Positions 1-7,412 of a stretch of 63,361 nt of DNA are shown piece by piece (positions within the stretch are counted from its first letter, which is position 1; the number at the start of each line of letters is the position of its first letter). The notes beneath the pieces are model-generated. The model saw only the letters and a program-made list of their open reading frames with translations, was not told the origin of the DNA and did not search any database. This DNA comes from Gallionellaceae bacterium (lineage in GTDB: Bacteria; Pseudomonadota; Gammaproteobacteria; Burkholderiales; Thiobacillaceae): NCBI GenBank assembly GCA_028714735.1, contig JAQTLU010000018.1:1-63361 (forward strand), given 5' to 3'. The translations under genes were made by a program, and so were the position numbers.

Positions 1-235
1 TGTTCAGATCGAAGGCCAGCTTGAGCTTGGTGCCGACCCCGTCGGTGCCGGAGACCAGCACCGGCTCCTTGTAGTTCTTCGGCAACTCCATCAAGGCGCC
101 GAAACCGCCGATGCTGCCCAGGACTTCAGGGCGCATGGTGCGGCGGGCAAGGGGCTTGATGCGTTCGACCAAGGCGTCGCCGGCATCGATGTCGACGCCG
201 GCATCACGATAGGAAAGTCCGGTTTGGCTGTTCAC
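1..235 (-). CDS. purM: Phosphoribosylformylglycinamidine cyclo-ligase, N-terminal part
   Basis: AIR synthetase of purine biosynthesis: ATP-dependent ring closure of FGAM to AIR in the cytoplasm. Only the first 78 codons are present; the rest lies beyond the left edge. The reading frame begins at a GTG (233-235) and gives the typical PurM start: [13 protein letters not shown] near residue 8, then the conserved glycine-rich segment [13 protein letters not shown] near residue 62. It is divergent from the PerM-like permease; the 168-bp gap must hold both promoters. No other family fits this N-terminus. Confidence 0.93.
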   Translation of the reverse strand, partial: MNSQTGLSYRDAGVDIDAGDALVERIKPLARRTMRPEVLGSIGGFGALMELPKNYKEPVLVSGTDGVGTKLKLAFDLN

Positions 236-342
236 GGCAGGATCGGGATGAAGATGGGAAGGATGCTATTCTAACCGGCCAGGAAGCGAGCGTCGCCAAC
301 CACATGATTACACAGCTGGCATGGCCGATTTCCCCCACCCCT

Positions 343-372
343 GCCCTCCCCCGCCTGCGGGAGAGGGGGACT
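343..372. repeat. G/C-rich inverted repeat upstream of the permease gene
   Basis: A C-rich arm followed by a G-rich arm (core CCCGC-CTG-CGGGAG) lies between purM and the permease gene. This kind of short G/C palindrome is often dispersed in betaproteobacterial intergenic DNA. There is no T-run, so it is probably a repeat rather than a terminator. Confidence 0.35.
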
Positions 373-403
373 TGGTGCGCCAAGGCGCGATAAGGCTTAA
401 CGA

Positions 404-1447
404 ATGGACATGAACCCGGCTTCCAACCGCGCGCTTCTCTACTTCCTGCTCTTTGCCGGCGGGCTGTATCTACTCTATCTGCTGTCGCCCATGCTGACGC
501 CCTTCCTGGTCGCCACGGCGCTGGCCTATCTGTTCGACCCGCTGGTCAGCCGCCTGGAACGGCACCGCATCGGGCGCACCTGGGGCACCCTGCTGGCGAT
601 GCTGGGGCTGCTGCTGGCGCTGATGCTGATGCTGCTCATCCTCACCCCGCTGTTCCAGTCCCAGGCCCGGATGCTGATGGCGCAGATACCCAGGCTGATC
701 GAGTGGGGCCAGGTCGGCCTGATGCCCTGGCTGCAGAGCCATTTCGGCATCGACCTGATGGGCGACCAGACCGAGATCATGACCTGGCTCAAGGCCCATG
801 TCGGCGAATTGACCAAGCTGACCGCCTATCTGCCCGCCGTCGGCAACCAGGGCCTGGCCCTGCTGGGCTGGCTGGCCAACCTGCTGCTGATCCCGGTGGT
901 GACCTTCTACCTGTTGCGCGACTGGGACAAATTACTTGTCGGCGCGACCCGGCTGGTGCCCAGCGCGATACGCGCCAATGTGACCGAGATCGCCGGCGAG
1001 ATCGACGTCGTATTGTCCGAATTCGCCCGCGGCCAGGTCGCGGTGATCGTGCTGATGGCCATGTTCTACAGCCTGGCGCTGTGGTTTGCCGGCCTGGATT
1101 ACGCCCTGGCGGTCGGCATGACCGCCGGCATCCTGGTCTTCGTGCCCTATCTCGGGGTGGTGGTCGGCGTCCTGCTGGGCACCCTGTCCGGACTGGTCCA
1201 GTTCGGCGAACTGACCGCGCTGATCCCGGTCTGGGTGGTATTCGGCATCGGCCAGCTGCTGGAAGGCATGCTGCTGACCCCGTGGCTGGTCGGCGACCGG
1301 GTCGGGCTGCATCCGGTCGCGGTGATCTTCGCCCTGATGGCCTTTGGCCAGTTGTTCGGCTTCTTCGGCATCCTGCTCGCCATCCCGGCCTCGGCGGCCC
1401 TGCTGGTCGCCTTCCGCCACCTCAAGGGCCACCTCGACCCGGATTGA
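404..1447 (+). CDS. AI-2E family transporter (PerM-like permease)
   Basis: A 347-residue polytopic inner-membrane protein. Hydrophobic segments occur near residues 10-45, 62-85, 150-170 and repeatedly from 205 to 340, with the large soluble loop between the third and fourth that is usual in the PerM/YdiK/TqsA family. Length matches the family. Members are linked to autoinducer-2 export or to ion antiport; the substrate cannot be told here. Location next to purM is the common betaproteobacterial arrangement, where hda often follows. Here hda is absent and the convergent fxsA comes next. Confidence 0.85.
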   Translation: MDMNPASNRALLYFLLFAGGLYLLYLLSPMLTPFLVATALAYLFDPLVSRLERHRIGRTWGTLLAMLGLLLALMLMLLILTPLFQSQARMLMAQIPRLIEWGQVGLMPWLQSHFGIDLMGDQTEIMTWLKAHVGELTKLTAYLPAVGNQGLALLGWLANLLLIPVVTFYLLRDWDKLLVGATRLVPSAIRANVTEIAGEIDVVLSEFARGQVAVIVLMAMFYSLALWFAGLDYALAVGMTAGILVFVPYLGVVVGVLLGTLSGLVQFGELTALIPVWVVFGIGQLLEGMLLTPWLVGDRVGLHPVAVIFALMAFGQLFGFFGILLAIPASAALLVAFRHLKGHLDPD

Positions 1448-1457
1448 CCGGGTCCGA

Positions 1458-1874
1458 CTAATCGTCCACCCGGCGGAAATCGCCCTCGATGACATCGTCG
1501 TTGGCGGCCCGGTCCGGCCCGCGCCGGGCCGGCGGCGGCGCCGGAGGCTGGAAACCGGCCCAGAGTAGCAGGACCAGGGCCATGACGTCGCTGATCGCAC
1601 CCGGAAATATGAGCAGCACACCGGCCAGGAAGCGCAGGCCGCTGGCCTTGATCGCCTCGAACGGATTGCCGCCGGTGGCCATGGCCGCGGCCAGGCTGGG
1701 CATGAAGGCGATTCGTTCCAGTGAAATCAGCGCCGACCCGGCCAACACGGCCAGCAGCAGCCAGAGCAGCGTCCAGGCGCCGATCCGGTCCCAGATCGAA
1801 ATGATCCCGATGATTTCCAGCACCGGGAAGGCCAACGCTATAATCGGCCAAAATCTGGCCAGCAAACCATTCAT
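1458..1874 (-). CDS. fxsA: FxsA family membrane protein
   Basis: A small (138 aa) inner-membrane protein of the FxsA family, named after the E. coli protein whose overproduction relieves F-plasmid exclusion of phage T7. Hydrophobic stretches lie at about residues 6-26, 32-52 and 80-105, followed by a proline-rich acidic tail. An ATG 11 codons upstream (1907) would overlap cutA by 35 bp. The start chosen here (1874) has a GAGGG Shine-Dalgarno-like run about 7 nt upstream. Its ATG overlaps the ATG of the divergent cutA inside a single CATG palindrome. Confidence 0.85.
   Translation of the reverse strand: MNGLLARFWPIIALAFPVLEIIGIISIWDRIGAWTLLWLLLAVLAGSALISLERIAFMPSLAAAMATGGNPFEAIKASGLRFLAGVLLIFPGAISDVMALVLLLWAGFQPPAPPPARRGPDRAANDDVIEGDFRRVDD
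1839..1844 (+). promoter_or_regulatory. Candidate -10 element for cutA
   Basis: A perfect TATAAT lies about 29 bp before the cutA start, inside the 5' coding part of the opposite-strand fxsA. No good -35 hexamer is seen at 17 bp spacing. Confidence 0.4.
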
Positions 1875-2205
1875 GCAAACACCCTCGGCGTTACTTGTAT
1901 TCACCACGCTGCCGAATCAGGACTCCGCCCGCAAGCTGGCCCGCCAGCTGGTCGAAGCGCGCCTGGCGGCGTGCGTGAACGTGATGTCGCCCTGTCAGTC
2001 GATCTACCGCTGGCAGGGCAAGTTGAACGAAGATGGGGAGATCCCCGTCATTATCAAGACCAGCGTTGACAACTACAGCCGCCTGGAGGCCTTCGTACGG
2101 GAAAACCACCCCTACGAACTGCCCGAACTGGTGGCACTGAACATAACACACGGGCTGCCCGGCTACCTGGCCTGGCTGACCGAAGAGACGATGGAGCGCA
2201 CATGA
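1873..2205 (+). CDS. cutA: CutA divalent-ion tolerance protein
   Basis: A 110-residue protein of the CutA1 family, a small ferredoxin-like trimer linked to copper tolerance in E. coli. Hallmarks: LARQLVEARLAACVNV near residue 20, the strand-loop with Y-R-W-Q-G-K, and the C-terminal HPYELPE motif. Start chosen at the ATG that removes a long non-homologous extension; no clear Shine-Dalgarno is visible. The stop overlaps the dsbD start (ATGA), so cutA heads a cutA-dsbD-tlpA-ttcA transcription unit, a common betaproteobacterial pairing with dsbD. Confidence 0.93.
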   Translation: MQTPSALLVFTTLPNQDSARKLARQLVEARLAACVNVMSPCQSIYRWQGKLNEDGEIPVIIKTSVDNYSRLEAFVRENHPYELPELVALNITHGLPGYLAWLTEETMERT

Positions 2206-4502
2206 TACGCCTTGCCTTGTTTGCCTTGCTCTTGCTGGCCTCGCCCTTGCTGAGGGCGGCCGGGGACGACCTGCTGGAGCCGGAGAAGGCCTTTTTGTTC
2301 TCGGCCAGAATGGCCGACGAGAAGACCGTGGAGGCCCAGTTCAAGGTCGTCAGCGGCTACTACCTGTATCGCAGCAAGATCAAGTTCTCGGCCGACCAGG
2401 CCGAGCTCGGCAAGCCGCAGTTTCCGTCGGGCAAGATCAAGGAAGATGAATTCTTCGGCAAGGTCGAGATCTACCCGGCCGATTTCCGGATCCGCATCCC
2501 GCTGGTCAAGGCCGCGGCCGGCAAGGGCTTCACCCTCAAGGTGGAATATCAGGGCTGCGCCGCCATCGGCGTCTGCTACCCGCCGTTGCAGACCGAGGTC
2601 GCCCTCCAGGTGCCTGCCGCCGTAAAGCCGGCCCCCGGACAAGCGGCGGGCAAGACCGTGGCAGCGGGCAAGGCCGCGCCAGAAGCCATCGCCGCCCAGG
2701 ATCCCGGCCTGATCGACCGCCTGAAGCAGATGGCCGGCGACCTTCCCGGCCGCCAGGCCGAGCCCGACTTCCTCCCCCCGGACGAGGCCTTCCAACTGGC
2801 CTTGAGCGCCGGGCCGGGCGACACCCTGCAAGCCCGCTTCACCATCAGCCCGGGCTACTACCTGTACCGCGACAAGATCAAGCTGGCCGTGCGATCCCCG
2901 GCCGGCGTCGGCCTCGATGCACTGCAACTGCCCACCGCCGATGAAAAGGACGACCCCAATTTCGGCCGCATGCACATCTACCACCAGTCCTTCACCGCCA
3001 GCGCCAGGCTGACCGGCCTGCCGCCGGGCGGCGCCACGGTAGTCGTCGAGGCCAGCTACCAGGGTTGCAGCGAAAAGGGCATCTGCTACCCGCCCATCGA
3101 CAAGACCATCACCCTGCCGATCACGCCGGCCGCGGCGGTCGCGGCACTGCCGCCGCTGCCAGCCGCCCAACCGGACACCCAACCGGCCGCCGCTGCCCAG
3201 GACGACTCCGACACCGGCAAGATCGCCGCCCTGCTGCAAGGCGGCAATTTCTGGCTGGTGGTGGTCAGCTTCTTCGGCTTCGGCCTGCTGCTCTCGCTGA
3301 CCCCCTGCGTGTTCCCGATGATCCCCATCCTGTCCGGCATCATCGTCGGCCAGGGCCACCACGTCACCAAGCGCAAGGGCTTCATGCTGTCGCTGGCCTA
3401 CGTGCTGGGCATGGCGATCACCTACGCCCTGGCCGGCGTCGCGGCCGGCATGTCCGGCACCTTGATCTCCAATGCCTTGCAGAACCCCTGGTCGCTCGGC
3501 GCCGGCGCGGCCATCTTTGTCGCCCTGGCCTTCTCCATGTTCGGCTTCTACGACCTGCAACTACCCAGCTTTCTGCAGAGCCGCTTCACCGAGGCCAGCA
3601 ACCGGGTCAAGGGCGGCAACCTGGTCGGCGTCTTCATCATGGGCGCCCTATCGGCCCTGATCGTCGGACCCTGCGTGGCGGCGCCGCTGGCCGGCGCGCT
3701 GCTCTACATCAGCCAGAGCGGCAGCGTGGTGCTGGGCGGCGTCTCGCTGTTCTCGCTGGCCCTCGGCATGGGCGTGCCGCTCCTGCTGATCGGCCTCTCG
3801 GCCGGTGCCCTCCTGCCCAGGGCGGGCGGCTGGATGGAGGCGGTGAAGAAGTTCTTCGGCGTCCTGCTCCTGGCGGTAGCGATCTGGCTGGTCTCGCCGC
3901 TGCTCTCCGACCTCGCCCAGATGCTGGCCTGGGCCGCGCTGCTGATCGTCTCCGGCGTCTACCTGCACGCGGTCGACCCCCTGGCCGCCCATGCCAACGG
4001 CTGGCAGCGCTTCTGGAAGGGCATCGGCATCATCATCCTGATCGCCGGCGTCGCCCTGCTGCTGGGCGCGCTGGGCGGCGGCCGCGACCTCCTGCAGCCG
4101 CTCTCGGTGTTCAAGGCCGGCACCGCCGCCGCGCAGGAATCGACCCACCTCGCCTTCCAGCGGGTCAAGAACGTGGCCGAACTGGATGCGGCCGTGCAAG
4201 CGTCCCAGGGCAAGCACGCCATGCTCGACTTCTATGCCGACTGGTGCGTGTCGTGCAAGGAGATGGAACGCTTCACCTTCTCCGACGCCAAGGTACAGGC
4301 GCGCCTGAAGGATGTCGTGTTGCTCCAGGTCGACGTCACCGCCAACAGCGCCGACGACAAGGCCCTGCTCAAGCGCTTCGGCCTGTTCGGCCCGCCCGGA
4401 ATGATCTTCTTCGACAAGTCCGGGCAGGAAGCCGCCTACCGCGTGGTCGGCTACGAGCCGCCGGAAAAATTCCTGCAGAGCCTGGACAAGGCGTTGCCTT
4501 GA
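2202..4502 (+). CDS. dsbD: Thiol:disulfide interchange protein DsbD with two tandem alpha domains
   Basis: Inner-membrane electron shuttle that passes reducing power from cytoplasmic thioredoxin to periplasmic partners such as DsbC and CcmG. Order: signal peptide (1-19), a first nDsbD-like domain with C119-x5-C125 (YQGCAAIGVCYPP), a second nDsbD-like domain with C289-x5-C295 (YQGCSEKGICYPP), an eight-segment membrane domain from about residue 345 with the PCVFPM and GPCVAAPL cysteine motifs, and a C-terminal thioredoxin domain with C682-VS-C685. At 766 aa it is longer than E. coli DsbD (about 565 aa) because of the repeated alpha domain. It overlaps cutA by 4 bp and the following gene by 4 bp. 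Confidence 0.95.
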   Translation: MIRLALFALLLLASPLLRAAGDDLLEPEKAFLFSARMADEKTVEAQFKVVSGYYLYRSKIKFSADQAELGKPQFPSGKIKEDEFFGKVEIYPADFRIRIPLVKAAAGKGFTLKVEYQGCAAIGVCYPPLQTEVALQVPAAVKPAPGQAAGKTVAAGKAAPEAIAAQDPGLIDRLKQMAGDLPGRQAEPDFLPPDEAFQLALSAGPGDTLQARFTISPGYYLYRDKIKLAVRSPAGVGLDALQLPTADEKDDPNFGRMHIYHQSFTASARLTGLPPGGATVVVEASYQGCSEKGICYPPIDKTITLPITPAAAVAALPPLPAAQPDTQPAAAAQDDSDTGKIAALLQGGNFWLVVVSFFGFGLLLSLTPCVFPMIPILSGIIVGQGHHVTKRKGFMLSLAYVLGMAITYALAGVAAGMSGTLISNALQNPWSLGAGAAIFVALAFSMFGFYDLQLPSFLQSRFTEASNRVKGGNLVGVFIMGALSALIVGPCVAAPLAGALLYISQSGSVVLGGVSLFSLALGMGVPLLLIGLSAGALLPRAGGWMEAVKKFFGVLLLAVAIWLVSPLLSDLAQMLAWAALLIVSGVYLHAVDPLAAHANGWQRFWKGIGIIILIAGVALLLGALGGGRDLLQPLSVFKAGTAAAQESTHLAFQRVKNVAELDAAVQASQGKHAMLDFYADWCVSCKEMERFTFSDAKVQARLKDVVLLQVDVTANSADDKALLKRFGLFGPPGMIFFDKSGQEAAYRVVGYEPPEKFLQSLDKALP

Positions 4503-5035
4503 AGCATCCGGTCGCCATTGCCGTAACGGCGGCCTTCCTGCTCGGCCTCGCCAGCGCCGGCGCCCTGCGCCTGGCGGTACCGCCCGACCCGCGCCCCGAA
4601 ACGGCCGGACCGGTCGACCTCGGCGCCGTCTGGGCCGCCGCCCTGCCCGACCTGTCCGGCCGCCAGCAGGCGATCGGACAGTGGCGCGGCAAGGTGCTGG
4701 TACTCAATTTCTGGGCCCCCTGGTGCCCGCCCTGCCGCAAGGAGATCCCCGGCTTCATCCGCCTGCAGCGGCAATATGGCGCCCAGGGCCTGCAACTCGT
4801 CGGCGTCGGCCTCGATTCCGCCGACAAGGTCAGCGCCTATGCCGATGCCACCGGCATTCCCTATCCCCTGCTGCTGGGCGAAGCGGCAGCGTCCGACCTG
4901 GCCCGGGCCGCCGGCAACAGCCTGGGCGGCCTGCCCTATACCCTGGTGCTCGACCGCCAGGGCAACCCGGTCGCCAGCCACACCGGTGGCCTGGACGAGG
5001 CCCGCCTGGAAGCCCTGATCAAGCCGCTGCTATGA
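4499..5035 (+). CDS. TlpA/ResA-like periplasmic thioredoxin
   Basis: A 178-residue membrane-anchored thioredoxin-fold protein. An N-terminal hydrophobic anchor (about residues 3-22) is followed by a redoxin domain with the active site WCPPC near residue 74 and the cis-proline segment GGLPYT. The TTG start overlaps the dsbD stop (TTGA), which implies translational coupling and suggests that DsbD reduces it. It could serve apocytochrome thiol reduction or general disulfide repair; a separate CcmG is encoded at 21790. Confidence 0.88.
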   Translation: MKHPVAIAVTAAFLLGLASAGALRLAVPPDPRPETAGPVDLGAVWAAALPDLSGRQQAIGQWRGKVLVLNFWAPWCPPCRKEIPGFIRLQRQYGAQGLQLVGVGLDSADKVSAYADATGIPYPLLLGEAAASDLARAAGNSLGGLPYTLVLDRQGNPVASHTGGLDEARLEALIKPLL

Positions 5036-5796
5036 CCGCCGCAGCCGTCAAACCCTCCCGCTCACTGATCACCGCCGCCGGCCGCGCCATCGGCGACTAC
5101 CGGATGATCCGCGACGGCGACCGCATCCTGCTCGGCCTGTCCGGCGGCAAGGACAGCCTGTCCCTGCTGCATGTCCTGCTCGACCTGCAGCAGCGCGCCC
5201 CGGTGAAGTTCGAACTAATGGCCTGCACGGTCGACCCGCAATCGCCCGAGTTCGACCCGTCGCCGCTGAAGCCCTACCTGGCCGAACTGGGCGTGCCCTA
5301 TTTCTATGAAAGCCAGCCCATCGTCGAGCAGGCCGAGGAGCACATGACGGGCAGTTCCTTCTGCGCCTACTGCTCGCGCATGCGACGCGGCATCCTGTAC
5401 CGGGTGGCGCGCGATAACGGCTGCAACGTGCTGGCCCTGGCCCAGCACCTGGACGACCTGGCCGAGACCTTCCTGATGTCGGCCTTCTTCGGCGGCAAGC
5501 TGCGCACCATGCAGGCCAACTACCTGATCGAGGCCGGCGACCTGCGGGTGATCCGGCCCCTGATCTATGCCCGCGAGCGGCAGACCCGCGACTTCGCCGC
5601 CCATGCCGGCCTGCCGGTGATCAGCGAAAACTGCCCGGCCTGCTTCTCGATGCCGATGCAGCGCCAGCAGATGAAGCTGCTGCTGGCCGAGCAGGAGCGC
5701 CAGCACGGCAACCTGTTCGGCAACCTGCTCACCGCCATGCGGCCGCTGATGGGCGAACCGGAGGCACCGGCGCGGCACACCGGCGCGACGTCCTGA
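5032..5796 (+). CDS. ttcA: tRNA 2-thiocytidine(32) synthetase TtcA
   Basis: ATP- and iron-sulfur-dependent enzyme that thiolates cytidine 32 in some tRNAs. The 254-aa sequence has the PP-loop SGGKDS near residue 38, a CAYC pair in SSFCAYCSRMRRG, and a later cysteine pair in ENCPACF. The first pair plus one later cysteine match the cluster ligands known in TtcA. It is shorter than the E. coli protein at the C-terminus. The ATG overlaps the stop of the thioredoxin gene (ATGA), the last member of the cutA-dsbD unit. Confidence 0.93.
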   Translation: MTAAAVKPSRSLITAAGRAIGDYRMIRDGDRILLGLSGGKDSLSLLHVLLDLQQRAPVKFELMACTVDPQSPEFDPSPLKPYLAELGVPYFYESQPIVEQAEEHMTGSSFCAYCSRMRRGILYRVARDNGCNVLALAQHLDDLAETFLMSAFFGGKLRTMQANYLIEAGDLRVIRPLIYARERQTRDFAAHAGLPVISENCPACFSMPMQRQQMKLLLAEQERQHGNLFGNLLTAMRPLMGEPEAPARHTGATS

Positions 5797-5804
5797 TACA
5801 CGCA

Positions 5805-5833
5805 TTGCTATCTACCTGATTCTCCATTAGAAT
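5805..5833 (+). promoter_or_regulatory. Sigma70-type promoter of the rpsF operon
   Basis: TTGCTA (5805-5810), a 17-bp spacer and TAGAAT (5828-5833) form a good sigma70 promoter. The predicted start near 5840 leaves an mRNA leader of about 78 nt before rpsF. Confidence 0.6.
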
Positions 5834-5874
5834 CCCGCCCCTTTCCCCGGCTTGTCCGGATTTTTTCCGTCCTT

Positions 5875-5900
5875 GCCCCACCGGTCGCGCGGGGGGTGTC
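5875..5900 (+). promoter_or_regulatory. Possible S6:S18 autoregulatory hairpin in the rpsF leader
   Basis: In the leader, GCCCC pairs with GGGGG(T) around an apical ACCGGTCGCGC that includes a CCG. Known bacterial rpsF leaders carry a hairpin with an exposed CCG that binds the S6:S18 heterodimer. The match is by eye only and pairing could be drawn otherwise. Confidence 0.3.
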
Positions 5901-5917
5901 ATCCAAAAGGAGTTTCA

Positions 5918-6298
5918 ATGCGACATTACGAGATCGTTTTCATCGTCCATCCGGACCAGAGCGAGCAGGTGCCCGCCATGATCGAGCGCTACCGCGCCCT
6001 GATCGCCGGCAACGGCGGCCAGGTCCACCGCCTGGAAGACTGGGGCCGCCGCCAGTTGACCTACACCATCCAGAAGGTCCACAAGGCCCACTACGTGCTG
6101 ATGAACATCGAGTGCGACCAGCCCACCATGGACGAACTGGAGCACGGTTTCCGCTTCAACGACGCCATCCTGCGCCACCTCACCATCAAGCGCGACGAAG
6201 CCATCACTACGCCGTCGCCGATGATGAAGGAAGAGAAGGCCCGCAACCTGCTGGCCCAGCCGGCCGAAGCTGCGCCGGCCGAAGCCGCCGCCGCCTGA
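5918..6298 (+). CDS. rpsF: 30S ribosomal protein S6
   Basis: S6 binds 16S rRNA with S18 in the platform of the small subunit. The 126-aa protein begins [17 protein letters not shown] and contains the family motif [13 protein letters not shown]; the alanine/glutamate-rich tail is usual. The start has a strong AAAGGAG 6-8 nt upstream; an upstream in-frame extension has no homology. First gene of rpsF-priB-rpsR-rplI. Confidence 0.97.
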   Translation: MRHYEIVFIVHPDQSEQVPAMIERYRALIAGNGGQVHRLEDWGRRQLTYTIQKVHKAHYVLMNIECDQPTMDELEHGFRFNDAILRHLTIKRDEAITTPSPMMKEEKARNLLAQPAEAAPAEAAAA

Positions 6299-6299
6299 G

Positions 6300-6596
6300 T
6301 TGGAGCTGAATCGGGTCGAGATCGAAGGCCGCGTCGCCGCCAGTGATGGCCTGCGTCGCACCCCGGCCGGACTGCCCAGCCTGCTGCTCAGGATCGAACA
6401 CGAATCCGGGCAGCGCGAAGCAGGCCACGAGCGCCGGGTGTTGTGCGAGCTGGAAACCATCGCCTACGGCGAGCCCGCCACGAACATGGCGGGGCTGAAG
6501 GAAGGCAACCGGGTCAGACTGGCCGGCTTTCTCGAACGCAAGAGCCTGCGCGATCCCCGCCCGATACTGCACGTAACCGCATACGAATTGATTTAA
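6300..6596 (+). CDS. priB: Primosomal replication protein N, PriB
   Basis: Single-strand DNA-binding OB-fold dimer that helps PriA restart stalled forks. The 98-aa sequence ([12 protein letters not shown]...HVTAYELI) matches PriB of betaproteobacteria in length and ends. The start is a TTG one base after the rpsF stop, so it relies on coupling with rpsF. Position between rpsF and rpsR is diagnostic of beta- and gammaproteobacteria. Confidence 0.93.
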   Translation: MELNRVEIEGRVAASDGLRRTPAGLPSLLLRIEHESGQREAGHERRVLCELETIAYGEPATNMAGLKEGNRVRLAGFLERKSLRDPRPILHVTAYELI

Positions 6597-6606
6597 GGAG
6601 CATCAA

Positions 6607-6882
6607 ATGGCTTTCTTTCGCCGCAAGCCGATGGACAAGAACCGCAAACCTGCCGGTGGCGCCCTGTTCCGTCGCAAGAAGTTCTGTCGTTTCACCGTCG
6701 ATAAGGTCAAGGAAATCGACTACAAGGACGTCGACGTCCTGAAGGATTTCATCACCGAGAACGGCAAGATCATCCCGTCCCGCATCACCGGCACCCGCGC
6801 CCACTACCAGCGTCAGCTGGGCGTCGCCATCAAGCGCGCGCGCTTCCTGGCCCTGCTGCCCTACACCGACCTGCACGAGTAA
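6607..6882 (+). CDS. rpsR: 30S ribosomal protein S18
   Basis: Partner of S6 in the 30S platform. The 91-aa basic protein has the conserved core [19 protein letters not shown] and the [18 protein letters not shown] segment of S18. A good ribosome-binding site (AAGGAG) precedes the ATG. It lies 10 bp after priB and 9 bp before rplI. Confidence 0.97.
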   Translation: MAFFRRKPMDKNRKPAGGALFRRKKFCRFTVDKVKEIDYKDVDVLKDFITENGKIIPSRITGTRAHYQRQLGVAIKRARFLALLPYTDLHE

Positions 6883-6891
6883 GGAGACATC

Positions 6892-7341
6892 ATGGAAATC
6901 ATTCTGATGGACAAGGTCGCCAACCTGGGCAACCTCGGCGACGTGGTCAAGGTCAAGGACGGCTACGCCCGCAACTACCTGATCCCCCAAGGCATGGCCA
7001 AGCGCGCCACCGTGGCCAACCGTGCCGCCTTCGAAGAGAAGAAGGTCGAGCTTGAGCGCATCGCCGGCGAGAAGCTGGCCGCGGCCCAGGCCCGTGCCGA
7101 GAAGCTGGAAGGCTTCGAGCTGACCGTCGCCCAGAAGGCCGGCGTCGACGGCCGCCTGTTCGGTTCGGTCGGCAACGGCGACATCGCCGACGCCCTCCAG
7201 GCCCAGGGCATCGATGTCAGCAAGGCGGAAGTGCGCCTGCCCGAAGGCCCGTTCAAGGCCATCGGCGAGTACGAGGTCAGCCTCGGCCTGCACACCGACG
7301 TCACCTGCACCATCAAGCTGACGGTGGTCGGCGAGCAGTAA
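6892..7341 (+). CDS. rplI: 50S ribosomal protein L9
   Basis: L9 binds 23S rRNA at the base of the L1 stalk. The 149 residues show the N-terminal domain ([32 protein letters not shown]), a long connecting helix rich in K/E/A, and the C-terminal domain. Last gene of the S6 operon; a strong hairpin follows at 7362. Confidence 0.97.
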   Translation: MEIILMDKVANLGNLGDVVKVKDGYARNYLIPQGMAKRATVANRAAFEEKKVELERIAGEKLAAAQARAEKLEGFELTVAQKAGVDGRLFGSVGNGDIADALQAQGIDVSKAEVRLPEGPFKAIGEYEVSLGLHTDVTCTIKLTVVGEQ

Positions 7342-7361
7342 GCTTTCCGCTTCGCCCCCTG

Positions 7362-7390
7362 ACAAAGGCCGCTCAGCGGCCTTTGTCGTT
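7362..7390 (+). terminator. Terminator after rplI
   Basis: ACAAAGGCCGCT and AGCGGCCTTTGT are exact reverse complements separated by one base (7374), giving a long stem, followed by a short T-rich CGTTT. It separates the ribosomal operon from dnaB. Confidence 0.7.
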
Positions 7391-7412
7391 TCCGGGCTAA
7401 AATCCGCCTCCT

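Noticed and set aside
2163-3560. Long open frame opposite dsbD
   Set aside because: It is antisense to a clear DsbD. Its glycine/glutamine/arginine-rich translation is typical of high-GC shadow frames.
4499-5035. Frameshifted extension of dsbD into the TlpA-like gene
   Set aside because: DsbD has a complete thioredoxin domain and a normal end. The next frame has its own start, anchor and WCPPC site.
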